Assembly: GCA_016234425.1 (NCBI GenBank)
Contig: JACRCA010000140.1
Coordinates: forward strand, 1 to 6,675
Reading direction: 5' to 3'
Source of the DNA: Deltaproteobacteria bacterium
Lineage (GTDB): Bacteria > Desulfobacterota > SM23-61
DNA: 6,675 nt
In this document: piece after piece, positions 1 to 5,449 of the stretch
How positions within the stretch are numbered: position 1 is the first letter of the stretch
Layout: every line of letters begins with the position of its first letter
The notes under the pieces: model-generated
What the model saw: only the letters and a program-made list of their open reading frames with translations
Database searches by the model: none
Told to the model about the DNA's origin: nothing
Made by a program: the position numbers and the translations under genes

Positions 1-525
1 ACCCCCTACGATGCCAAGGGGTTCATCAAGACAGCGATTCGGGATGATAATCCGGTTTTGTTCTATGAGCATAAGCTTCTGTATGGGGTAAAGGGGGAGG
101 TTCCCGAGGAGGAGTATGTTCTTCCCCTGGGGAAGGCGGAAGTAAAGCGGGAAGGGAAAGACGTGACGATTGTTTCGTATGCCTGGACGCTGCATAAAGC
201 GCTGCGAGCCTCCGAGCAGCTGGCCAGAGAAAGGATTGAGGCGGAAGTGATTGATTTGCGGAGTTTGCGTCCTCTGGATAAGGAATGCATCCTCAATTCT
301 TTGCAGAAGACCTCCAAGTTGGTTACGGCCGAGGAAGGGACCAAGATGGGGGGAGTGGGAGCAGAGATTGCGGCGGTCGTGGCGGAAGAAGGCCTACAAT
401 ATTTGGATGCTCCGGTCAAGAGGATCGCCGGGTCGGAGGTGATTATCCCCAGTTCGAGGTACGCGGATCAGATGGTCATTCCCCAGGTGGAAGATATTGT
501 CAGGGGTGTGAAAGAGTTATTTTGA
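1..525 (+). CDS. 2-oxoacid dehydrogenase E1 beta subunit, module A (5'-truncated by window edge)
   Basis: This is the C-terminal 174 residues of an E1 beta (transketolase-like) subunit of a pyruvate/acetoin dehydrogenase-type complex; the reading frame is open from base 1. With E1 alpha it would decarboxylate a 2-oxoacid (or cleave acetoin) on thiamine diphosphate and pass the acyl group to the lipoyl arm of E2. The visible part starts at TPYDAKG and continues through IRDDNP, the EHKLLYG segment, VPEEEY and GKAEVKREGKDVTIV, all typical of the end of the Pyr domain and of the transketolase C-terminal domain. The latter carries EVIDLRSLRPLD and GVGAEIAA. It ends in TGA, 30 bases before the E2 gene, so the two are probably co-transcribed. 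Over the first 39 residues 31 are identical to the matching part of the second E1 beta gene (3409-4398), so the two are paralogues. The substrate cannot be told from this fragment. Confidence 0.93.
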   Translation, partial: TPYDAKGFIKTAIRDDNPVLFYEHKLLYGVKGEVPEEEYVLPLGKAEVKREGKDVTIVSYAWTLHKALRASEQLARERIEAEVIDLRSLRPLDKECILNSLQKTSKLVTAEEGTKMGGVGAEIAAVVAEEGLQYLDAPVKRIAGSEVIIPSSRYADQMVIPQVEDIVRGVKELF

Positions 526-555
526 AAAAATTCCTAAATTGGGAGAAAAGAGACG

Positions 556-1743
556 ATGGCCGTAGAGGTTAAGCTTTCGAGTCTGGGTGTTTCCATCACC
601 GAGGGGACCATTGTGCGCTGGTTGAAGAAGGAGGGAGAACGGGTTGAGAAGGGCGAGATTCTGGCGGAGGTGGAGACAGAAAAGGTGAACTTTGAGATCG
701 TGGCACCGGAGTCTGGAGTTCTCCTGAAGATTTTTTATGGGGAGAAGACCATTGCCAAGGCGGATGCGACAGTGGCCCTGATTGGGGCTGAGGGGGAAGA
801 CATCTCGGGTTATCTGGAGAAAGCCAGGGAAGCAGAAGCCGCGATCAAAAAGAGGGCTATTCCTTTGGCAAAAAGAGAGAGGATCGTAACAGGGGAGGTG
901 AAAGCTTTCCCGGCGGCCAAGATCTTGGCCAAGCAGCATGGGATTGATATTGCTGAGGTTGTCGGAACGGGGCCAGGAGGACAGATCACCAAGGAGGACG
1001 TGGAGAAATATATCGCTCAAAAACAGCTCAGACCGGAGGAGAGAATTCCGGAACTCGAGGAAGTCCTTCCTCTGGTGGGTATTCGCAAGACCATTGCGGA
1101 TGCCATGTCGCTAAGTGTGCGGACGGCGGCGCATGTCACGACGGTGGCCGAAGTGGACATGAGCCAGCTGGTGGAATTGCGAGCCGAGATTGGGCCCAAG
1201 TGGAAGGAAGAAGGGATTAACCTGACCTATGTGCCTTTTGTAATCCGGGCGGCTGTGAAAGGGATCGAGCATTTTCCAGTCATCAATTCCCAGATCGTAA
1301 ATAACACCTTGGTAATAAAAAAGTACATTAATTTTGGGGTGGTGGTGGCGATTAAAGAGGGGCTGATCACCCCTGTAATCCGGAGGGTAGAAAACAAAGG
1401 TCTTAAGCAAATCTCGAAGGAGCTTGAAGAAATATCTATTCGAGCCAGAGATCGGAAGCTCTCCTTGGAGGATCTGCGGGGGGGAACGATTACCCTTTCG
1501 AATCCTGGAGTCTTTGGAGCCGTGCTGGCCACACCCATCATCTATCAGCCACAGAATGCTATCCTGTGGATGGGGAGGATTGCCAAGATGCCAGTGGTGC
1601 GGGATGAGGCCATCGTCATCCGGTCGATGATGTATCTATGCCTCTCCTATGATCACCGGGCGATCGATGGGAGCATTGCCGCCCAATTTCTGCAGCACAT
1701 CAGGAGGCAATTGGAGGATCCGCGCCAACTGCTGGATGGCTGA
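556..1743 (+). CDS. Dihydrolipoamide acyltransferase E2, full-length, module A
   Basis: This 395-residue E2 core enzyme transfers an acyl group from its lipoyl arm to CoA. The domain order is canonical. A lipoyl domain spans about 1-78, with the lipoylated Lys43 in ETEKVNFE. A linker follows, then the peripheral subunit-binding domain at about 117-153 (AAKILAKQHGIDIAEVVGTGPGGQITKEDV), which docks E1 or E3. The catalytic domain runs from about 169 to the end. Its motifs include GIRKTIADAM, the TLSNPGVFG strand and DHRAIDG, with catalytic His367 and Asp371. One lipoyl domain and this length fit PDH/acetoin/branched-chain-type E2 proteins. The ATG at 556 has only a weak purine-rich ribosome-binding site (GGGAG near 541) but begins exactly at the usual MAVEV lipoyl N-terminus. 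It follows E1 beta after 30 bases. The acyl specificity is unknown. Confidence 0.95.
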   Translation: MAVEVKLSSLGVSITEGTIVRWLKKEGERVEKGEILAEVETEKVNFEIVAPESGVLLKIFYGEKTIAKADATVALIGAEGEDISGYLEKAREAEAAIKKRAIPLAKRERIVTGEVKAFPAAKILAKQHGIDIAEVVGTGPGGQITKEDVEKYIAQKQLRPEERIPELEEVLPLVGIRKTIADAMSLSVRTAAHVTTVAEVDMSQLVELRAEIGPKWKEEGINLTYVPFVIRAAVKGIEHFPVINSQIVNNTLVIKKYINFGVVVAIKEGLITPVIRRVENKGLKQISKELEEISIRARDRKLSLEDLRGGTITLSNPGVFGAVLATPIIYQPQNAILWMGRIAKMPVVRDEAIVIRSMMYLCLSYDHRAIDGSIAAQFLQHIRRQLEDPRQLLDG

Positions 1744-1818
1744 GGGTCCTTTTCAACCATATTTTTGAGAAAAATTTTTTATCCAGAAGGACAATATAAA
1801 AAAGAAAGGTGTTGATCT

Positions 1819-2286
1819 ATGCCGAGCAAAGAGAGCGGTCCATTTGACCCAGAAAAAATTTTTCAACTGGGAATCGTGGTCAAGAATATCGACGAAACCG
1901 TAGAGTTTTACCAAGAGGTATTTGGCATCGGTCCTTTTGAGATTCGAGAGGTCAATTATCCCAACGCCACATACTATGGCGAAAAAGCGGGCTATCGGGG
2001 CAAGCGGGCCTTTGCCAAGCTCGGCCCCATTACCTTCGAGCTCATCGAACTCATCGAAGGGAAAACTATTCATGAAGCCTTTCTGAAGGAGAGAGGAGAA
2101 GGGCTGCATCATATCGGGTTTGAGGTAAAAGACCTTCAGAAGAGTGTGGAGGAGGCCGAGAGGAGGGGTTTGAAGGTCATCCAGGGGTTTACAAGAGAGG
2201 ACGGCAGCGGTTTTGCTTACTTAGATTCAGATAAGATCGGTGGTGTTATTTTTGAGCTGATCCAGAAGCCCATCCCAAAGCCTTGA
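1819..2286 (+). CDS. VOC-superfamily protein, Glyoxalase_4 / methylmalonyl-CoA epimerase-like
   Basis: This 155-residue protein has two beta-alpha-beta-beta-beta modules of the vicinal oxygen chelate fold. The first begins at FQLGIVVKNIDETVEFYQEVFGIGPF (residues 15-40) and the second at HHIGFEVKDLQKSVEEAERRG (97-117). It most resembles the methylmalonyl-CoA epimerase-like branch. Likely metal ligands are Glu74 (ITFELIE), His98 (HHIGF) and Glu146 (IFELI). The first-module position that is His in methylmalonyl-CoA epimerase is Gln16 here. No signal peptide or membrane segment is seen, so it is cytoplasmic. The start is supported by AAAGGTG at 1805-1811, 7 bases before the ATG. The gene lies between two dehydrogenase modules that make acyl-CoA, so a CoA-ester or 2-oxoacid-derived substrate is possible, but that is inference from location. 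Other VOC activities such as lyase, dioxygenase or isomerase cannot be excluded. Confidence 0.85.
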   Translation: MPSKESGPFDPEKIFQLGIVVKNIDETVEFYQEVFGIGPFEIREVNYPNATYYGEKAGYRGKRAFAKLGPITFELIELIEGKTIHEAFLKERGEGLHHIGFEVKDLQKSVEEAERRGLKVIQGFTREDGSGFAYLDSDKIGGVIFELIQKPIPKP

Positions 2287-2376
2287 ATAAAAAAGGCGGC
2301 ATAAGGGCAAGGTAGAGATATTTTTTGCGTTTGTATTCGTAACCCAATAACCCGATTACGCTGTGATCTTTATAAC

Positions 2377-2383
2377 AGGAGGG
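2377..2383 (+). promoter_or_regulatory. Ribosome-binding site of module B E1 alpha
   Basis: AGGAGGG lies 9 bases before the ATG at 2393. An in-frame GTG at 2363 would place this strong site inside the coding region, so the ATG at 2393 is the better start. Confidence 0.75.
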
Positions 2384-2392
2384 CAAAAAAAT

Positions 2393-3358
2393 ATGGCACT
2401 GCATGAAGAGCTGTCCATACGGATTTATCGGGATATGGTTCGTACCAGGACCCTGGACGAACAGATGATCAAAAACGCCCGCGGGGGGATTATGCGCCCG
2501 CCATGGCACAGTGGCCTGGGGGAGGAGGCAGTCATCGGCCCGGTGGCTCTTCTCAATAGGGACGACTATGTCACTTACACCCACCGCGGGGCCTATGTTT
2601 GGATCGCCAAGGGTATGGACATGAAAGAGATTGTGGCGGAGTTCTATGGCAAAGCCACCGGCTGTTCCAAGGGCAAGGGGGGCACTCATATTTCCAAGCC
2701 CAGTTTGGGCATCTTCGGCCGTGCCGGCAGCCAGGGAGGCCATTTCGTCTTGGCCGTGGGGATGGCCCTGGCCGCCAAGTTTAAAGGGAAGGGGCAGGCA
2801 GTCCTTTCCTTCTTCGGAGACGGCTGTGGAACCAGGGGAACGCTGCACGAAGCGATGAATTATGCTTCCATCCATAAGCTACCCCTTCTTTGGGTTTGTG
2901 AAAACAATGGTTTTTCTGTCTCGGTGAGCATTGATAAATGCTGGGCTATCGAAGACATCGCCAAAATAGCAGATAATTATGCCATGCCTGGCAAGACAGT
3001 GGACGGGAATGATGTAGTGGTGCTGACCGAAGCGGCTCAAGAATTCCTAAGCCGGGCAAGGAAAGGGGAAGGACCCAGCTTGCTGGAGATGAAGACCTAC
3101 CGCTGGCGAGCCCATGTGGAAGGCACTACCACCAGATACATGCCCAAAGAAGAAATTGAAGAGTGGAGGAAGAAGGACCCCATCCTGCGCTTTGAGCAGG
3201 TGCTCATAAATCAGGGTCTTCTTAAGGAGAAGGATATCCTCAAGATCAAAGGCGATGCAGAGGCCGAAGTGCAGGAAGCTCAAAAGTTCGCCGAGAGTAG
3301 CCCCGATCCGTCTCCCGGGGATGGTTTGCTGGATCTATATAGTCCCTCTCTCACTTAG
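2393..3358 (+). CDS. 2-oxoacid (pyruvate/acetoin-type) dehydrogenase E1 alpha subunit, module B
   Basis: This 321-residue protein is the thiamine diphosphate-binding subunit of a heterotetrameric E1, close in length to PdhA/AcoA-type alpha subunits. The cofactor motif is GDG at 142-144, followed 26 residues later by NN at 171-172, which fits Mg/ThDP binding. His99 (KGKGGTHIS) and His241 (YRWRAHVEG) correspond to the two active-site histidines of the family. Typical flanking motifs are WHSGLGEEA, GKATG, VDGNDV and EEWRKKDPI. There are departures: HRGAYVWIAKG at 64-74 where many relatives have HRGHGHxxAKG, and GDGCGTRG where GDGATNEG is common. The stop is TAG, and E1 beta follows after 50 bases. 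The gap of 106 bases upstream allows for a separate promoter, but none is convincing. E1 alpha identity is secure; the substrate is not determined. Confidence 0.93.
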   Translation: MALHEELSIRIYRDMVRTRTLDEQMIKNARGGIMRPPWHSGLGEEAVIGPVALLNRDDYVTYTHRGAYVWIAKGMDMKEIVAEFYGKATGCSKGKGGTHISKPSLGIFGRAGSQGGHFVLAVGMALAAKFKGKGQAVLSFFGDGCGTRGTLHEAMNYASIHKLPLLWVCENNGFSVSVSIDKCWAIEDIAKIADNYAMPGKTVDGNDVVVLTEAAQEFLSRARKGEGPSLLEMKTYRWRAHVEGTTTRYMPKEEIEEWRKKDPILRFEQVLINQGLLKEKDILKIKGDAEAEVQEAQKFAESSPDPSPGDGLLDLYSPSLT

Positions 3359-3392
3359 ATCGCTCCCAAGAATAAAGGGAAACAAAAATTAG

Positions 3393-3400
3393 AAAGGAGA
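3393..3400 (+). promoter_or_regulatory. Ribosome-binding site of module B E1 beta
   Basis: AAAGGAGA is positioned 8 bases before the ATG at 3409, in the 50-base gap after the E1 alpha stop, and fixes that start. Confidence 0.7.
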
Positions 3401-3408
3401 CTACCAGG

Positions 3409-4398
3409 ATGCGAGAAATAACCATGGGCGACGCCATCCAGGAGGGGATCGTAGAAGAGATGAGGCGCGATGAAAGGGTATATACCCTGGGCTATGCCGT
3501 AGGCCCCCATGCTGGGTCCATAACCCGCCCCCTGGCCAGCATATATGATGAATTTGGTCCTGAACGGGTTCGGGAGACGGGGATCATAGAGCCGCTGGTG
3601 GCCGGATCGAGTGTCGGAGCGGCCCTGGCCGGCCTGCGGCCCATTGCCGATTTTTCCACCGTGGACTTCATGTTTCCGGCCCTCAACGAGATTTTAGGGT
3701 TTGCCGGCATGTGGCACTATGAACATGGCGGCGCCGATGACATGAGGATCCCCGTTGTCTTTCGGGGAGCAATCAGAACTTATGGGGGGGCTGGAGCGGA
3801 GCATTCCCGGGCGCCGATCGCGCTTTTCTGGCATGCCCCTGGCCTTAAGCTCGTAATTCCCACGACCCCTTACGATGCCAAGGGATTAATCAAGACGGCC
3901 ATCCGCGATGACAACCCCGTGATTTTCTTAGAACCGGCTCGTCTTTACCAGGTGAAAGGCCCTGTCCCGGAGGAGGAGTATCTTATTTCCTTCGGGCAGG
4001 CCAATATCCGGAGGGAAGGGAAAGATGTTACCATCGTAGCCGTTGGTTATATGGTGACCTTTTCGCTCCAGGCGGCGGGAGATTTAGAGAAAGAGGGCAT
4101 CGCTACGGAAGTAATTGACCCCAGGACCCTGGAGCCCTTGGATATCGACACCATATTGGGCTCGGCGAAGAAAACTGGTCGGCTGGTGATCGTGGATGAA
4201 GACCATATCCGCTGTGGGGTCGGCGCAGAGATCGCTTTCCAGGTCCAGGAGCAGCTCTTCAAATCTTTGAAAGCCCCGGTAAAAAGAGTTGGCAATTTGA
4301 ATAGGCCTCATCCGGTGAACCAGGTTTTAATCAATGATGTAATGCCCACCAAAGAAAAGATCATTGCTGCCGTGAAAGAGACCCTGGCTGCAGTCTGA
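3409..4398 (+). CDS. 2-oxoacid (pyruvate/acetoin-type) dehydrogenase E1 beta subunit, module B
   Basis: This 329-residue protein is full length for an E1 beta subunit and pairs with the E1 alpha encoded just upstream. It opens with MREITMGDAIQEGIVEEM. The catalytic glutamate is Glu61 (RETGIIEP, where DTPISE is usual). Further family segments are GAALAGLRPIADF, GAEHSRAP, HAPGLKLVIPTTPYDAKG and the C-terminal transketolase domain (about 190-325). The N-terminal GEDVG motif is replaced by GYAVG, so Tyr29-Ala30 stand where Glu-Asp/Glu-Glu are expected. The EHKxLY segment reads EPARLY. The gene ends in TGA, 37 bases before the lipoyl protein gene. It is a clear paralogue of the module A E1 beta, but more divergent from consensus. 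The function as an E1 is likely; the substrate is unknown. Confidence 0.93.
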   Translation: MREITMGDAIQEGIVEEMRRDERVYTLGYAVGPHAGSITRPLASIYDEFGPERVRETGIIEPLVAGSSVGAALAGLRPIADFSTVDFMFPALNEILGFAGMWHYEHGGADDMRIPVVFRGAIRTYGGAGAEHSRAPIALFWHAPGLKLVIPTTPYDAKGLIKTAIRDDNPVIFLEPARLYQVKGPVPEEEYLISFGQANIRREGKDVTIVAVGYMVTFSLQAAGDLEKEGIATEVIDPRTLEPLDIDTILGSAKKTGRLVIVDEDHIRCGVGAEIAFQVQEQLFKSLKAPVKRVGNLNRPHPVNQVLINDVMPTKEKIIAAVKETLAAV

Positions 4399-4435
4399 TG
4401 AGTCAGGTTTTGTAGAGAAGAGATCGGAGAGAGAA

Positions 4436-4681
4436 ATGGTAGTGGAAGTGATTATGCCCAAATTGGGCGATGAGATGATTGAAGGGGCCATTGTGCAGTG
4501 GCTCAAGAAAGAGGGCGAAAGAGTCAACAAGTGGGAGCCTTTGTTAGTCGTCGAGACTGGTAAGGCGGCCATCGAGGTGGAAGCCGAAGTCACCGGGATT
4601 CTGAAGAAAATCCTGGTTCCTGAGAAAACTGAGCATATTCCGATAGGGCAAGTAATTGCCATAATTGAAACGGAAACTTAG
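4436..4681 (+). CDS. Free-standing lipoyl-domain protein, module B
   Basis: This 81-residue protein is one complete lipoyl domain and nothing else. It starts MVVEVIMPKLGDEMIEGAIVQWLKKEGE, has the lipoyl-lysine hairpin at VVETGKAAIEV (Lys43) and ends after the IGQVIAIIETE strand. It would carry the acyl/dihydrolipoyl arm that an E2 normally carries in its own N-terminal domain. The residue before the lysine is Gly rather than the usual Asp. It is too short and the wrong type for glycine-cleavage H protein. A biotinyl domain is unlikely because there is no AMKM/xMKx motif. GGAGA at 4426-4430 provides a ribosome-binding site 5 bases before the ATG. It ends in TAG, and the E2 core follows in the same reading frame (see that entry). 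Lipoylation is inferred from the motif and context. Confidence 0.9.
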   Translation: MVVEVIMPKLGDEMIEGAIVQWLKKEGERVNKWEPLLVVETGKAAIEVEAEVTGILKKILVPEKTEHIPIGQVIAIIETET

Positions 4682-4682
4682 C

Positions 4683-4686
4683 AGGA
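4683..4686 (+). promoter_or_regulatory. Ribosome-binding site deciding the E2 core start
   Basis: AGGA lies directly after the lipoyl-protein TAG. It is 10 bases from the ATG at 4697 and 4 bases from an alternative in-frame GTG at 4691. Spacing favours the ATG. Its position would allow re-initiation by ribosomes finishing the lipoyl protein. Confidence 0.5.
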
Positions 4687-4696
4687 TGGTGTGAAT

Positions 4697-5440
4697 ATGG
4701 CAGAAGATCACGGCGCAGAAGTAGAGCGGAGAGAAAATCCTGTGAGGGAAGCCATCCCTTTAAAAGGGTGGCGCAAGGCCATGGCGGACCTCATGTTGCG
4801 CAGCCATTCAGAATATGCGGAAGTCACGCAGATGAGGGAAGTAGACTTTAGTGAAATGATGAAGCTGCGGCAAACCTTTGTCAGTGACCTAGAGAACAGG
4901 CACGGGGTGCGGGTAACATACACCCATCTCCTGGTGAAGGCCGCAGCTCAGGCTCTGCGGCAGCATCCCATCGTCAATTCCTCATTGGTGGAAGGGGAGA
5001 TTAGGATTTTGGAAGATATTAACATTGCCATTGCCGTATCTCTGGATGATGGGGGTCTGCTGGCGCCGGTAATCCGCCAAGCAGACCGCCTCTCCCTCAT
5101 AGAAGTAGCCCGCAGGGCAAACAGGTTGACGGAGCAGATCAGGGCGAGAAGGTTTAGCCTGAATGATCTGAAAGGGGGAACTTTTACCGTAAGCAACGCG
5201 GGGATGTACGGCACAGATTTTGTGACTGTTCTGATCACTCCGCCGCAAAGTGCTGCCCTGGGGATAGGGCGTATCGTGCGCAAGCCAGTAGTGAGGGATG
5301 AAGAGATTGTCATTCGGTCGATGATGGGGTTGAGCTTGACCTATGATCATCGAGTATTCGCCGGTGCGACCGCAGCCCAGTTTTTCGCCACTTTGCAGGA
5401 ATTGATTGAGAACACGGCAAAAATTGATTTAGGTCTTTAA
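4697..5440 (+). CDS. E2 acyltransferase catalytic core without lipoyl or subunit-binding domain, module B
   Basis: This protein of about 247 residues is the chloramphenicol-acetyltransferase-like catalytic domain of E2 alone. Only about 20 charged residues precede the core, which starts at IPLKGWRKAMADLM. Later motifs are YTHLLVKAAAQALRQHPIVNSS, GGLLAPVIRQAD, DLKGGTFTVSNAGMYG, PPQSAALGIGRI and VIRSMMGLSLTYDHR. The catalytic His is residue 218. The DHRxxDG motif reads DHRVFAG, with Ala222 (GCC at 5360-5362) in place of the conserved Asp. There is no peripheral subunit-binding domain. The lipoyl domain is a separate gene 15 bases upstream, in frame but behind a TAG. An upstream in-frame GTG at 4691 would add two residues. 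Acyl transfer between the free lipoyl protein and CoA is the likely role. Altered chemistry or a structural/scaffold role is possible given the missing Asp. Confidence 0.9.
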   Translation: MAEDHGAEVERRENPVREAIPLKGWRKAMADLMLRSHSEYAEVTQMREVDFSEMMKLRQTFVSDLENRHGVRVTYTHLLVKAAAQALRQHPIVNSSLVEGEIRILEDINIAIAVSLDDGGLLAPVIRQADRLSLIEVARRANRLTEQIRARRFSLNDLKGGTFTVSNAGMYGTDFVTVLITPPQSAALGIGRIVRKPVVRDEEIVIRSMMGLSLTYDHRVFAGATAAQFFATLQELIENTAKIDLGL

Positions 5441-5449
5441 AAATCTCGG

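Noticed and set aside
63..419. Long open frames on the - strand opposite the E1, E2 and VOC genes.
   Set aside because: They are shadows of well-supported + strand genes; their translations show no recognisable domain and they lack ribosome-binding sites.
1761..1780. ATTTTT-GAG-AAAAAT hairpin followed by a T run after the module A E2 gene, resembling a terminator.
   Set aside because: The stem is six A:T pairs only, too weak to call an intrinsic terminator; the gap is simply A/T-rich.
1765..1800. TTGAGA and TATAAA as a sigma-70 promoter for the VOC gene.
   Set aside because: The spacer is 24 bases, too long for a credible promoter.
2325..2376. TTGCGT, TTGTAT, CAATAA and TATAAC as promoter boxes before E1 alpha.
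   Set aside because: No pair has 16-18 base spacing, and TATAAC abuts the ribosome-binding site.
2363..2392. GTG at 2363 as the E1 alpha start.
   Set aside because: It would put the strong ribosome-binding site (2377-2383) inside the gene and add ten residues with no family counterpart.
4436..4681. The lipoyl protein as a biotin carrier or glycine-cleavage H protein.
   Set aside because: There is no xMKx biotin motif, it is much shorter than GcvH, and its neighbours are E1 and E2 genes.
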